NCBI GenBank assembly: GCA_934271065.1 | Contig: CAKQQQ010000002.1 | Coordinates: 186,001 to 250,000 of the forward strand | Direction of reading: 5' to 3' | DNA from: an uncultured Clostridia bacterium | GTDB taxonomy: Bacteria; Bacillota; Clostridia; Christensenellales; Borkfalkiaceae | Length of the DNA stretch: 64,000 nucleotides | In this document: one piece after another, positions 1 to 8,399 of the stretch | Numbering within the stretch: position 1 is the stretch's first letter | Layout: each line of letters begins with the position of its first letter | Position numbers and translations under genes: made by a program | Notes under the pieces: model-generated | Seen by the model: the letters and a program-made list of their open reading frames with translations, nothing else | Databases searched by the model: none | Told to the model about the DNA's origin: nothing

Positions 1-1
1 A

Positions 2-2269
2 AACCTTAAAGAACTTACCCTGCCGTTTTTCGGAACGCCCGCAAACGACAAAACGATCGCAAGCATTGCGGATACGTCTTCCCTGCAAACGGTAACCGTA
101 ACGAAAGATTGCGCGATACCGGACGAAGCGTTCCGTAATATCGCCACGCTCACTACGGTTAATTTACCCGAAACGGTAACGCGGATAGGTTCAATGGCGT
201 TTGACGGGTGCAATAATTTAAGAAGTCTTGAATTATCCGCCGCATTGACGTATATAGGCGCCTACGCTTTACCGCGCGATAATAAATTAGAAAGCCTTAA
301 CTATCACGGCACGCCCGAAGACCTTTGCGCGTTGAATACGGATGAACGCTTGTTCTCCAAGACGAAGAAATTCTTGTTTAACGGCGAAGAATTGACCGAT
401 ATAACCATTTCGGAAAACGTAAAATCGATAAACTTCGCCGCGTTTGCGTATTCAACGTTCAACAGCGTTTTCATAAACGCCGAAGAAGCGGGATCTTACG
501 CCTTTATGGAGTCGACGATTCAGAATTTAACGTTCGGAAACAACGTTAAAAGGATCGGCGAAAGTTTTGCGGAAAACGCGTCCGTTGCGAATATCACGTT
601 CGGAACAGCGTTGCAAACGATCGGCAGCAAGGCTTTCTACGGTAATACGACTTTGAAAAGCGCGGTCATTCCCGATACGGTAACCGATGTTTCGAGCCGA
701 GCATTCGGTAATTGCCCCGAATTGAATTATATAGATTTGCCTTGCGTGAATTACAATATCAGCCCTTATAACTTCCTGTCTCTGATAGGCGGCGATACGC
801 TTCAAATCGATAACGGGCTTGAAATCAACGTAAGGGGCGGAACGGTTCTCGAAGGGTTTAACGATACGCACGTTCAAAAAGTAACGTTTGCCGATTCCGT
901 AACCGCCATCGCAAAGCAGGCGTTTAATAATTGCGTATATCTTAAAGAAATAGAACTTTCAAACAACGTTTCCGAAATAGGCGACGAAGCGTTCAAAAAT
1001 TGCCTTGCGCTTAAACAAATAGCAATTCCCGACAACGCAGACCTTATCGTTTACGATCAGAACAAGAAAAACTTCGGCAAAAACGTATTTGAAAACGCTG
1101 GGCTTACGCAAGTAACGTTGCCCGACGGAATGACGTATATTCCCGAAGGATTATTCAAAAATTGCGATTTGACGAGTATCGATTTCCCGAGTAAATTATA
1201 CAGAATAGACGTCAACGCGTTTGAAGGTAATAATTTTACGGAAATAGTCGTTCCCGAAAGTATTACCTGGCTTGACACGGGAGCGTTCTATAATTGCTTG
1301 GAACTTACGAAATTCAAAATTCCGGGTACAATTCAGAATTTAGTTTATTCACAAAGCGGAGACATGACCTTGTTCTCTTTGAGCAAGGTTTTCTCGGGCA
1401 AGGACGGGTATGTAATTCCCGAAGGGCTTACGGCAATCGATATTTACGGTCCGAAAATAACGAGTTACTTCTTTGGCAGGGGCGATTGTCCGCAAGTGGA
1501 TATTAACTTGTCGGAAGGGTTAACCGTAATAGACGCGTATGCGTTCAGCGGCGCGAAAATGGTTAAAAAGGTAACGTTGCCAAGCACGCTCAAAACGATA
1601 AACATCGACGCCTTCCGGCAGTCTTTGATAACCGAAATTACGATACCGCGCTCGATACAATCGATCTCCGAAAGAGCATTTAAGGATTGTCTGAACTTAA
1701 AAACGGTAACTTTTGAAAACGGCGACCTTAACGCAGCCACCTACCCCGACACCGCAAGTCTGCTAACTACGATCGGCGCGTATGCGTTTGAAAATTCGGG
1801 CATTCAGACCTTGAAATTTCCGTACAATCTGACGACCATAAGCGAAGGCGCGTTTGCGAATTGCTCGGAACTCGTAGAAATATTATCATTAGAAATGGTA
1901 AGGACTATAGGCGAGAACGCGTTCGGCGGCTGTGAAAAATTACAGAAAATATCTAGGAACAATCGTGTAGAAACGATTTCGGCAGGCGCGTTCAAAAACA
2001 CCAAAGCGCTCGTAAGCGTTACTTTCGATAACGTTAAAAAGATAGGCAGACAGGCGTTTGCAGGCTCGGGGCTTACAAGATTTATCAGCTTAAGTGAAAA
2101 ATATGACAAATTCAAGCCGTACGCGTCCGAAAGCGCGACCGAAGCCGTAACCGTTCTTACGTTTACCCACCCTATAACTCCGGAGTATGAGTTCGCGGAT
2201 TATCTGACGGGCAGAAACGACGCGTCGGGGTATACGTATTCCGATTACGTCTATAAACTCGAAGCGTAA
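2..2269 (+). CDS. BspA-like leucine-rich repeat protein, 3' part (start outside window)
   Basis: The frame is open from base 2, so this is the C-terminal ~755 residues of a longer protein. It is built of BspA/LRR_5 repeats of about 23 residues with the recurring pattern IG..AF..C..L..I.LP, for example around the IGSKAFYGN and ISERAFKDC segments. No transmembrane helix or LPXTG-type sorting signal is visible at the C terminus, so any anchoring must be in the missing N-terminal part. LRR_5 proteins of gut Firmicutes are usually surface or secreted and thought to bind ligands or other cells; the ligand here is unknown. A strong terminator follows directly. The same repeat family forms the ectodomain of the giant TIR protein at 25.4-38.0 kb, but this gene lies in host DNA and has different codon texture (frequent acg, gcg). 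Confidence 0.85.
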   Translation, partial: NLKELTLPFFGTPANDKTIASIADTSSLQTVTVTKDCAIPDEAFRNIATLTTVNLPETVTRIGSMAFDGCNNLRSLELSAALTYIGAYALPRDNKLESLNYHGTPEDLCALNTDERLFSKTKKFLFNGEELTDITISENVKSINFAAFAYSTFNSVFINAEEAGSYAFMESTIQNLTFGNNVKRIGESFAENASVANITFGTALQTIGSKAFYGNTTLKSAVIPDTVTDVSSRAFGNCPELNYIDLPCVNYNISPYNFLSLIGGDTLQIDNGLEINVRGGTVLEGFNDTHVQKVTFADSVTAIAKQAFNNCVYLKEIELSNNVSEIGDEAFKNCLALKQIAIPDNADLIVYDQNKKNFGKNVFENAGLTQVTLPDGMTYIPEGLFKNCDLTSIDFPSKLYRIDVNAFEGNNFTEIVVPESITWLDTGAFYNCLELTKFKIPGTIQNLVYSQSGDMTLFSLSKVFSGKDGYVIPEGLTAIDIYGPKITSYFFGRGDCPQVDINLSEGLTVIDAYAFSGAKMVKKVTLPSTLKTINIDAFRQSLITEITIPRSIQSISERAFKDCLNLKTVTFENGDLNAATYPDTASLLTTIGAYAFENSGIQTLKFPYNLTTISEGAFANCSELVEILSLEMVRTIGENAFGGCEKLQKISRNNRVETISAGAFKNTKALVSVTFDNVKKIGRQAFAGSGLTRFISLSEKYDKFKPYASESATEAVTVLTFTHPITPEYEFADYLTGRNDASGYTYSDYVYKLEA

Positions 2270-2276
2270 ACTTGTT

Positions 2277-2319
2277 AAAAAGAACGCCGAACGGAAAATT
2301 CCCGTTCGGCGTTCTTTTA
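2277..2319 (+). terminator. Rho-independent terminator of the LRR gene
   Basis: A 15-bp inverted repeat (AAGAACGCCGAACGG and its complement) with a short A/T loop is followed by TTTTAT. It starts eight bases after the stop codon. Confidence 0.9.
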
Positions 2320-2363
2320 TATTCCGCACTACCCGACGTTTGACAAAGAGCCTGATTTTTAAC

Positions 2364-2392
2364 GCAAAAAAAGTCCGATAAAATCGGACTTT
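2364..2392 (-). terminator. Terminator of the tRNA-Val/tRNA-Gly unit
   Basis: AAAGTCCGAT / ATCGGACTTT hairpin with a 3-nt loop, followed on the minus strand by a T run. It sits 28 bp past the tRNA-Gly 3' end. Confidence 0.85.
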
Positions 2393-2419
2393 CTTTGCGG
2401 CTTAAACCGCCGTTTATGG

Positions 2420-2491
2420 AGCGGGAAACGAGATTCGAACTCGCGACATTTGCCTTGGCAAGGCAACGCTCTACCACTGAGCCATTCCCGC
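2420..2491 (-). tRNA. tRNA-Gly (anticodon GCC)
   Basis: Read on the minus strand the gene folds as a full cloverleaf: acceptor GCGGGAA paired with TTCCCGC, D-arm GCTCAGTGGTAGAGC, anticodon loop TTGCCAA, T-arm GTTCGAATC. The CCA end is not encoded. It lies four bases downstream of tRNA-Val and shares its promoter. Confidence 0.96.
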
Positions 2492-2495
2492 ATTC

Positions 2496-2571
2496 TGGTG
2501 GAAACAATAGGGCTCGAACCTATGACCCTCTGCTTGTAAGGCAGATGCTCTCCCAGCTGAGCTATGCTTCC
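2496..2571 (-). tRNA. tRNA-Val (anticodon TAC)
   Basis: Minus-strand cloverleaf with acceptor GGAAGCA / TGTTTCC, D-arm GCTCAGCTGGGAGAGC, anticodon loop CTTACAA, T-loop GTTCGAGCC and an encoded CCA. First gene of a two-tRNA unit. Confidence 0.96.
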
Positions 2572-2590
2572 GAACGCTGAATGCTTGTAT

Positions 2591-2619
2591 ACTATATCAT
2601 ATTCTTTTCAAAAACGCAA
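2591..2619 (-). promoter_or_regulatory. Promoter of the tRNA-Val/Gly unit
   Basis: Minus strand TTGCGT (2614-2619), 17-bp spacer, TATAGT (2591-2596), about 20 bp before the tRNA-Val 5' end. Confidence 0.75.
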
Positions 2620-2700
2620 CTGTTTTTTACGACTTTTTCAAAAAAATTTTGTTACGCCGCGTTAAAAGATACGGCTATCGGGTTTTTAACGAAAAAAGGC

Positions 2701-2807
2701 AAAAAGAAATCCCACAGGTAACTATATAACCCTGCGGGATAGAGAAAAGAAAACGCCTTTTACTCTCGGTAGTTATCGAGAAAAGTACATGTGCTTTTGC
2801 TCTGATT
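2701..2807 (-). ncRNA. Small RNA gene A of a tandem array
   Basis: A complete minus-strand unit with no coding potential. Promoter TTGACT (2837-2842), 17-bp spacer, TATACT (2814-2819); predicted start near 2807; a CTCG/CGAG hairpin; then a terminator with 10-bp arms (ATCCCGCAGG) at 2709-2740 followed by a T-rich tract. It is the most diverged of the four units. Ends are inferred from promoter and terminator, not measured. Not a family I recognise. Confidence 0.65.
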
Positions 2808-2884
2808 GATTATAGTATATGCTATTGCGGATAAAAAGTCAAGCGAAAAGATAAAGTTTTCAAGAAGTTAAAAATTCCGCAAAA

Positions 2885-2970
2885 AATAAAAAAGTCCCCG
2901 AGATTAGACCACTCGGGGCGCTGTCGAAAAGTGATTCGACGGGGATGAATGTGCATAAGCCATTCAACTG
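2885..2970 (-). ncRNA. Small RNA gene B of a tandem array
   Basis: Minus-strand unit with promoter TTGACT (3000-3005), 17-bp spacer, TACAAT (2977-2982). The ~86-nt RNA has an ATTCAGTTGAAT hairpin, a GTCGAA/TTCGAC hairpin and a CCCCGAG/CTCGGGG terminator (2896-2918) followed by a T-rich run. Stem order matches units C and D although the loop sequence differs. Confidence 0.7.
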
Positions 2971-3044
2971 AATGTCATTGTATAGTATTTTGTAGAAAAA
3001 GTCAAGCGAAAAGATAAAGTTTTCAAGAAGTTAAAAATTCCGCA

Positions 3045-3133
3045 AAAAATAAAAAAGTCCCCGAAACTACCCGTTCGGGGCAATGCCGCAACACTTGACG
3101 GCAGGTGTAAACGCACTTTAAGCCGTTTACCTG
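3045..3133 (-). ncRNA. Small RNA gene C of a tandem array
   Basis: Minus-strand unit with promoter TTGACT (3163-3168), 17-bp spacer, TACACT (3140-3145). The ~89-nt RNA has hairpin 1 (CAGGTAAACG with CGTTTACACCTG), hairpin 2 (GCCG...CGGC, loop TCAAGTGTTG) and a CCCCGAA/TTCGGGG terminator (3059-3080). It is nearly identical to unit D except for the hairpin 2 loop. Confidence 0.72.
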
Positions 3134-3206
3134 ATACGAAGTGTATAGTATTTTACAGAAAAAGTCAAGCGAAAAAGATAAAGTTTTTAAGAAGTTAAAA
3201 ATTCCG

Positions 3207-3298
3207 CAAAAAATAAAAAAGTCCCCGAAACTATCCGTTCGGGGCAATGCCGCAATCCAATATCGGCAGGTGTAAACGCGCTTTAAGCCGTTTACCTG
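3207..3298 (-). ncRNA. Small RNA gene D of a tandem array
   Basis: Minus-strand unit with promoter TTGACT (3328-3333), 17-bp spacer, TACACT (3305-3310). Same three-stem plan as unit C; the hairpin 2 loop reads ATATTGGATTG instead. Terminator stem at 3223-3244. The stems are conserved while one loop changes, as expected if that loop pairs with different targets. Confidence 0.72.
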
Positions 3299-3434
3299 AT
3301 ACGAAGTGTATAGTATTTTACAGAAAAAGTCAAGCGAAAAGCACGGTCTTAACGAAAGAAAGAAAATTAAACGTAAAATCGTGCGTATTCCCGATAATAC
3401 TCGGCGCGGTCGCGGCTTAATTTTTACCTTTTTG

Positions 3435-3463
3435 TTGATTTACTTTGCGAGTTGTGCTATAAT
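3435..3463 (+). promoter_or_regulatory. Promoter of the solute-binding protein gene
   Basis: TTGATT (3435-3440), 17-bp spacer, TATAAT (3458-3463), about 80 bp before the ATG. A GGAGA ribosome site lies at 3529-3533. Confidence 0.8.
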
Positions 3464-3543
3464 GAAGCATATAATAACTCGGTCGGTCTTTAACGCTCGG
3501 CAATACGACCGCCCGATTCGGGTTATAAGGAGAGATTTTCCGT

Positions 3544-4863
3544 ATGAAAAAACTACTCGCCGTAATAACTGCCGCGGCGTGTTTATCGTTCGCGTTTACG
3601 GGGTGCAAGAAACAACCCAAAATCACGCTGACGATGTGGCACGTTTACGGCGAACAGGCGGATTCGCCTATGAACGACTACGTTCAGGAATTCAATTCCA
3701 CGATCGGCAAAGACAAAGGGATTATCGTCAACGTGACGTTGATGTCCAACGCTTCGCAAATCGGCGAGAAACTACTTAACGCGCAACACGGCAAGGCGGG
3801 CGTGCCGTCTATGCCCGACCTGTTCTTCTGCCACGCGAGCAACGCCGAAGAACTCGGCGAAGAAAATCTCGTGAACTGGCGCGATAAGTTTACCAAACAG
3901 GAGTTAGACGGGTTCGTGCAAGGGTTTCTTAGCGACGGAACGGTAAACGGCGCGCTGTCCGTGCTGCCCGTATCCAAGTCTACACACCTGCTCTTTCTTG
4001 CGGGCAACGCGTTCAACAGGTTTGCGGAAAAGTCGGGCGTAACTTACGACGATCTCGCGACGTGGGACGGGTTTTTCGCCACGGCGGAAAAGTATTACGA
4101 GTATTCGCACGGTAAGCCGTTCTGCGCGCTCGATTACCTTATACGCGCGGTGGAACTCGACGCGATAAGTCGCGGCGCGACGGACTTTTACGGCGAAAAC
4201 GGCTGGTACAAGGACGACGCGACGCTACTCGGCGTATACGAAAAATTCGCAAATTCCATCGCCAACGGGCATATAGTCGTTTCCGATTTATATTCCAACA
4301 CGCAGGTAATGACGGGCGAGACCGTAGCGGGCATATCGTCGTCCGCCGCCGTATTATACTATAACGATAAAATAACCTACCCCGACAACACGTCGGAATA
4401 CACCAACCTGCAAGTTCTGCCCGTACCCTGCGCCGCAAGCGGAACGAAGTACGCGACGCAGGCGGGCGTGGGGCTTTGCGCGTATAAAACGACTAACCGC
4501 AAAGCCGAAGCCGCAACGGTTTTCGCAAAGTGGTTCACGGAAGAAAAACGCAATCTCGACTTCGTCGCGCAGACGGGGTATATGCCCGTTAAAAACGGGG
4601 CGTTCGACAAACTTTCCGCTTACACGTTCAAGACGGAATCGTTCAGAAACACTTATTCGGCGTTGAAAACGACCGTCAAAACACGAACGATGCTTTCCGA
4701 GCCGAATATTATAGGATATTACGAAAAAACGCACGCGCTGTATTTTGCGATACGCGATCTTCAAAGAAACCTTAAAGAAAAATACGAGAACGGAGCGACG
4801 ACAAACGACGTTACCCGCGAACTTATAGAAATTTTCCGCAATATACCGAACAAAAATTTGTAA
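3544..4863 (+). CDS. ABC-type sugar solute-binding lipoprotein
   Basis: A 439-residue family-1 extracellular solute-binding protein. The N terminus is a lipoprotein signal: MKK, hydrophobic core, then lipobox FTGC with the modifiable Cys at ~20. The mature start (ITLTMWHVYGE) is typical of carbohydrate-binding proteins of ABC importers, and length fits. The protein should sit lipid-anchored on the outer face of the membrane. No permease or ATPase gene is adjacent. The next gene is a membrane LuxR-type regulator with an extracytoplasmic domain, so the pair may be a sensor in which ligand binding is relayed to transcription (inference). It has its own promoter and a GGAGA ribosome site. Confidence 0.9.
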   Translation: MKKLLAVITAAACLSFAFTGCKKQPKITLTMWHVYGEQADSPMNDYVQEFNSTIGKDKGIIVNVTLMSNASQIGEKLLNAQHGKAGVPSMPDLFFCHASNAEELGEENLVNWRDKFTKQELDGFVQGFLSDGTVNGALSVLPVSKSTHLLFLAGNAFNRFAEKSGVTYDDLATWDGFFATAEKYYEYSHGKPFCALDYLIRAVELDAISRGATDFYGENGWYKDDATLLGVYEKFANSIANGHIVVSDLYSNTQVMTGETVAGISSSAAVLYYNDKITYPDNTSEYTNLQVLPVPCAASGTKYATQAGVGLCAYKTTNRKAEAATVFAKWFTEEKRNLDFVAQTGYMPVKNGAFDKLSAYTFKTESFRNTYSALKTTVKTRTMLSEPNIIGYYEKTHALYFAIRDLQRNLKEKYENGATTNDVTRELIEIFRNIPNKNL

Positions 4864-4908
4864 AAAAGCGCGTAAACAGCGACGTTTTTGCAAGGTTCGT
4901 ATTATTAT
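4857..4908. repeat. Dispersed repeat fragment, second copy at 13107-13158
   Basis: About 50 bp here, overlapping the stop codon of the binding-protein gene, match 13107-13158 with few differences; the shared core is GCGACGTTTTTGCAAGGTTC. At the other site it forms part of the hairpin-rich insertion inside the FMN riboswitch. Confidence 0.75.
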
Positions 4909-4924
4909 TGCCCGTCAAAGATGA

Positions 4925-6517
4925 ATGAACATTTTTAAGACGCTGAAAAACCGAAAAAAACCGATGCGACGCAAGTTGTTTTTATATATGCTTGCGCTCG
5001 CGGTAATACTGCTGACGCTGCTTGCGTGCGGCTTATTCTTCTTCGGGCATTTTACCACCGCGAAACAGACGGCGGAAAATACGCTCTCTTTTCAGATGCG
5101 CACTTTCGACAGACAGATTTCAAAATTCTTTGAAGATATGACGAGAATGGGCAACTCTTTATCGGAAAGCGTAGCCAAAAAGACCGACGAGTTTTTAGCC
5201 GAAGAAGGGCTTACGCTCGACGATCTTAACGACGACGGCGAGCGTATACACGCCCTGCAAAGCGCGTTGTTCGACAAACTCAGTTCGGAACTTCTGAAAA
5301 CCGACTGCTCGGGCGCGTTTCTTATGCTTAACGCGAACGTCAACACGAGCGTAGACGAGGCGGACACGTCTAAAACGGGGCTATATTTTCAACGCCTGTC
5401 ACTTGACGAAAGCGACGAGCGGCTCAGCCTTTACCGCGGCATATCGCAGATAGCCAGAGAGAAAGGAGTTATGCCGCACAGACAATGGCGGCTGCAATTC
5501 GACACGGACGAATTTCCCGACTACGAAAAGGTTACCGCGCGGTCTGCGAAAAGATCGCCGTTCCTGACCAAAATATCGAACTTGCAAGGCACGTCGGAGC
5601 GGACGATGAATTTCGTCGTACCGATATTCGGCAACGGCAACGTTTCGTACGGAGTATGCGGGTTTGAAATATCCGACAATTATTTCAAAAAGCACTTCGC
5701 GCAGTCAACCCAACTCGAACACCTTACCTGTATGCTCTTTCCGAAAAACGGAGACGTATACGATACCGAAAGCGGGTTTTCGGCGGGAGTGTACGGCGGA
5801 TATTACCTGCCGCCGCAAGGCTCGCTGAAAGTGAGAAGCATAGGCGACGGGCTGTCGTCGCTCGACGGTTATTCGTCGTTCGTGGCAAAGATAACCGACA
5901 AACGGATTTGCGGCGACGACTATATTCTCGTGGCGGCTTACCCGAAAGAAGAATACGACAAGGCGGTTGCGAACAACGTTATATCCGTCGTTCTGCTGCT
6001 GACGTTGCTCGTCGTAACGACTTTCGCGGTATGCGTGTTTTTCAGCAGGCGGTTTTTACGCCCGCTTATGAAAGGCATAGAACAGATACAGAATCAGGAA
6101 CACAAAACCGCGCAATCGGAATTCGTGGAAATAGACGATCTGTTCGCGTTCCTTGCCGAAAAAGACAGAGTCCGCGACGAAGAGACGGCGCAACTGCGTA
6201 ACCGCTACGACGAACGCGGCGACTCGCTTGAAAAACAGCAGTCGTACATAGACCGTCTTGCGTATAACCGCAAGAACGAAGTAAACCCCGACGATTACGA
6301 AATGTTCAAAACGGGTATCAAAACCCTTACCAAAACCGAAAAGCAGATATTCGGGCTATATCTCGACGGCAAAACCGCAGACGAAATTATGCAAATCTGC
6401 AATATTCAGAAAGGCACGCTTAAATACCACAATCATAATATTTTAAGCAAACTCGGCGTATCGTCGAGAAAACAGATGTTAATGTACGCCGCTCTGCTCG
6501 CAAACCAATCGGAATAA
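4925..6517 (+). CDS. Membrane-anchored LuxR-type transcriptional regulator
   Basis: 530 residues: a basic N terminus, a first transmembrane helix (~18-43), an extracytoplasmic region (~44-348), a second helix (~350-375), a cytoplasmic charged coiled region, and a C-terminal LuxR/GerE-type helix-turn-helix (~465-525; LTKTEKQIFGLYLDG, then IQKGTLKYHNHNILSKLGV). There is no histidine kinase core or receiver domain, so it looks like a one-component transmembrane regulator. It follows the sugar-binding lipoprotein by 61 bp, suggesting that it senses that protein or its ligand (inference). No clear Shine-Dalgarno precedes the ATG, and the dispersed repeat fills the gap. Confidence 0.8.
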   Translation: MNIFKTLKNRKKPMRRKLFLYMLALAVILLTLLACGLFFFGHFTTAKQTAENTLSFQMRTFDRQISKFFEDMTRMGNSLSESVAKKTDEFLAEEGLTLDDLNDDGERIHALQSALFDKLSSELLKTDCSGAFLMLNANVNTSVDEADTSKTGLYFQRLSLDESDERLSLYRGISQIAREKGVMPHRQWRLQFDTDEFPDYEKVTARSAKRSPFLTKISNLQGTSERTMNFVVPIFGNGNVSYGVCGFEISDNYFKKHFAQSTQLEHLTCMLFPKNGDVYDTESGFSAGVYGGYYLPPQGSLKVRSIGDGLSSLDGYSSFVAKITDKRICGDDYILVAAYPKEEYDKAVANNVISVVLLLTLLVVTTFAVCVFFSRRFLRPLMKGIEQIQNQEHKTAQSEFVEIDDLFAFLAEKDRVRDEETAQLRNRYDERGDSLEKQQSYIDRLAYNRKNEVNPDDYEMFKTGIKTLTKTEKQIFGLYLDGKTADEIMQICNIQKGTLKYHNHNILSKLGVSSRKQMLMYAALLANQSE

Positions 6518-6543
6518 GTCGGCAATATCTGCGCCCCGACGCG

Positions 6544-7269
6544 CTAACCGAGCAGAACGTCGAGCGTCATCATAAACAAAAAACCGAGACAAACCCCTAT
6601 CGGACCGATCAGGGGTTTTTCCGTTATATCTTTTGCGAGTTCGGAAAACACCGTGAATATCATCGCCGCCGCCGCGAACGACATACAGTACGGCATTACC
6701 CGCGACGCGTACGAGCATAAAAAATAACCCGCAAGCCCCGCTATCGGCTCGACCGCGCCGCTGATTATTCCGAGCAGAAGCGACTTTTTACGCGAATATA
6801 TCTTACGCGCGGGCATTGAAACCGCCGCGCCTTCGGGAAAGTTCTGCACGCCTATGCCTATCGCCAAGCCCAACGCGGCGGCGGGTGTTATAAGCCCCGC
6901 CGCCGCCGCGCCGTACCCGAACCCGACCGACGCGCCTTCGGGAACGTTATGCGCCGTTATCGCGAAGAACAGGCGTTTATACCCGCCGTTTTCGTCTTCT
7001 TTGAGCGCGACGCCGAGAATCGCGAATACGAGCGTTCCGACGACGAACCCCGCCGCAACGCCTATAAAACCCTGCCCGAAATCGAGCGCGGGCAGAATGA
7101 GCGACCACACGCACGAAGCGAGCATTATCCCCGCGGACAGACCGTTTATCAACGCCGTTCCGCTTTTTATCGCGCGGTCGCCCAGAAACAGGGCGACCGC
7201 GCTGCCGAGCGACGTGGACGCGAACACGAACAGCAGTCCGTACGCCAGATTTATAAACGATTGACTCAT
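6544..7269 (-). CDS. ZIP-family metal (zinc) transporter
   Basis: A 241-residue polytopic membrane protein with about eight hydrophobic helices. It has the two ZIP signatures: HNVPEGAS in the fourth helix and QNFPEGAAV in the fifth, which supply the metal-binding His/Glu residues (the second has Asn in place of His). Length and arrangement fit GufA/ZupT-like importers of Zn2+ or other divalent cations. It is last in a minus-strand series, 19 bp after ddl, and converges with the LuxR-type gene; no terminator hairpin is obvious between them. Confidence 0.9.
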   Translation of the reverse strand: MSQSFINLAYGLLFVFASTSLGSAVALFLGDRAIKSGTALINGLSAGIMLASCVWSLILPALDFGQGFIGVAAGFVVGTLVFAILGVALKEDENGGYKRLFFAITAHNVPEGASVGFGYGAAAAGLITPAAALGLAIGIGVQNFPEGAAVSMPARKIYSRKKSLLLGIISGAVEPIAGLAGYFLCSYASRVMPYCMSFAAAAMIFTVFSELAKDITEKPLIGPIGVCLGFLFMMTLDVLLG

Positions 7270-7288
7270 TTGCTATTTCTCCGTACGC

Positions 7289-8386
7289 TTATTTTTTAAG
7301 ATTTTCGCCCGTCAGAACGCCGCCGTCGTAATAAAACACGTTGCTCTCGTACAGACGATGGTTTTCTATCGCTTCTTCTATTATTCCGCCTAAAAGTTTG
7401 CCGAACTCGCCCACGTCGTTGACGAACAGATAATACGCGAGCGAGCCGGGTACGGAATTTATTTCGTTGACGTACACCGCGTCGCCGTCTAAAAGATAGT
7501 CAACCCTTATAATGCCGCCGAATTCGAGTTTACGATAAAGGTACGCGGTCAATTCGCGGATTCTAACCGCCGTGCTTTCGGGCAGATCGGCGGGGAATTT
7601 CTTTTCCACGGGCGTTACGTATTTCTCTTCGAAAGTAAGCGCGTCGTTTTTCGTAAACGGCTCTTCGCAGGGTGACACGACGTATTTCCCGCCGAGTTTA
7701 TAGCAGGCGCAGTTTATTTCGCGATAATTCGTCAACGCCTTTTCGACGACTATCTTATCGTCGTACCTGAACGCGAGATCGGCGGCAGGCTCGAACTCTT
7801 CGGCGGTCTTAACGACGGTTATGCCTATACTGCTGCCGAGATTTGCGGGTTTTATTATTATCGGCAAACCCAACTTTGCGACGAGTTTTTTCGCGAACGA
7901 CTTATTCTTATAATAGTTTTCTCTGCGCAGTCTGACGTACGGAAGGAAGGGCGCGCGCACGCCCGCGAGCGCGATTTTGGTAAAGTATTTATCCATACTC
8001 ACGGCGGAAGCGAATATCTGCGGCGAAGCGAGCGGCACGCCGCTTAGCCGCGCCACGCCCGCAAGCGAGCCGTCTTCGCCGTTAAGCCCGTGCATACAGT
8101 TGAGTATACAATCCGCGCGTTCGCGCCTTTTCAGTTTACCTTTTTTTATTTCGTAAAGGTATTCGTCGCAAGGCAGCAGCGTAACTTCGCGAAAGTCGTG
8201 TTTTCCGTCGTATACGGCAAGATTTTTAAGTTCTGCGCCGCCATACCACTTGCCGTTTCTGCCGACGTATACCGGCACGGAATTGTAACCGTTGCCGTCG
8301 AGACAGTTGGCGGTCATAACGCCGGTCAGCACGGACACGTCGTGTTCGCAGGATTTTCCGCCGAAAAATACGAGTACGTTTTTCAT
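7289..8386 (-). CDS. ddl: D-alanine--D-alanine ligase
   Basis: A 365-residue ATP-grasp enzyme joining two D-Ala for peptidoglycan. It opens with VLVFFGGKSCEHDVSVLTG, the Ddl N-terminal signature; MHGLNGEDGSLAG is the HGxxGEDG loop, IIIKPANLGSSIG the ATP-grasp lysine region, and VYVNEINSVPGS the metal-binding Glu/Asn segment. The neighbour upstream is MurF, which uses its product, and alr lies 8 kb away, so D-Ala supply and use are encoded close together. Preceded by AGGAGA. Confidence 0.95.
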   Translation of the reverse strand: MKNVLVFFGGKSCEHDVSVLTGVMTANCLDGNGYNSVPVYVGRNGKWYGGAELKNLAVYDGKHDFREVTLLPCDEYLYEIKKGKLKRRERADCILNCMHGLNGEDGSLAGVARLSGVPLASPQIFASAVSMDKYFTKIALAGVRAPFLPYVRLRRENYYKNKSFAKKLVAKLGLPIIIKPANLGSSIGITVVKTAEEFEPAADLAFRYDDKIVVEKALTNYREINCACYKLGGKYVVSPCEEPFTKNDALTFEEKYVTPVEKKFPADLPESTAVRIRELTAYLYRKLEFGGIIRVDYLLDGDAVYVNEINSVPGSLAYYLFVNDVGEFGKLLGGIIEEAIENHRLYESNVFYYDGGVLTGENLKK

Positions 8387-8399
8387 ATAAATCTTCTCC

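Larger units (their letters stand above)
2837..3333. repeat. Tandem ~165-bp repeat units of the small-RNA array
   Basis: Three units share long blocks: the segment AGTCAAGCGAAAAGATAAAG, then CAAGAAGTTAAAAATTCCGC, an A-rich run and GTCCCCGA. Units C and D are near identical along their length. Each unit carries one complete promoter-RNA-terminator set, so the array grew by duplication of a whole transcription unit. Confidence 0.85.

Noticed and set aside
2..2269. The first LRR gene as part of the TIR-LRR system
   Set aside because: It lies in host DNA outside the island, with different codon texture, and BspA-like proteins are common in such genomes.
2837..3333. Tandem repeats as a possible CRISPR array
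   Set aside because: Units are ~165 bp, each with promoter and terminator, and no short repeat/unique spacer pattern or cas gene is present.
3306..3779. 157-codon plus-strand frame before the solute-binding protein
   Set aside because: It overlaps the promoter and signal-peptide region in a different frame with Arg-rich composition and no ribosome site.
4925..6517. Histidine kinase
   Set aside because: No H-box or HATPase motifs; the C terminus is a LuxR-type DNA-binding domain.
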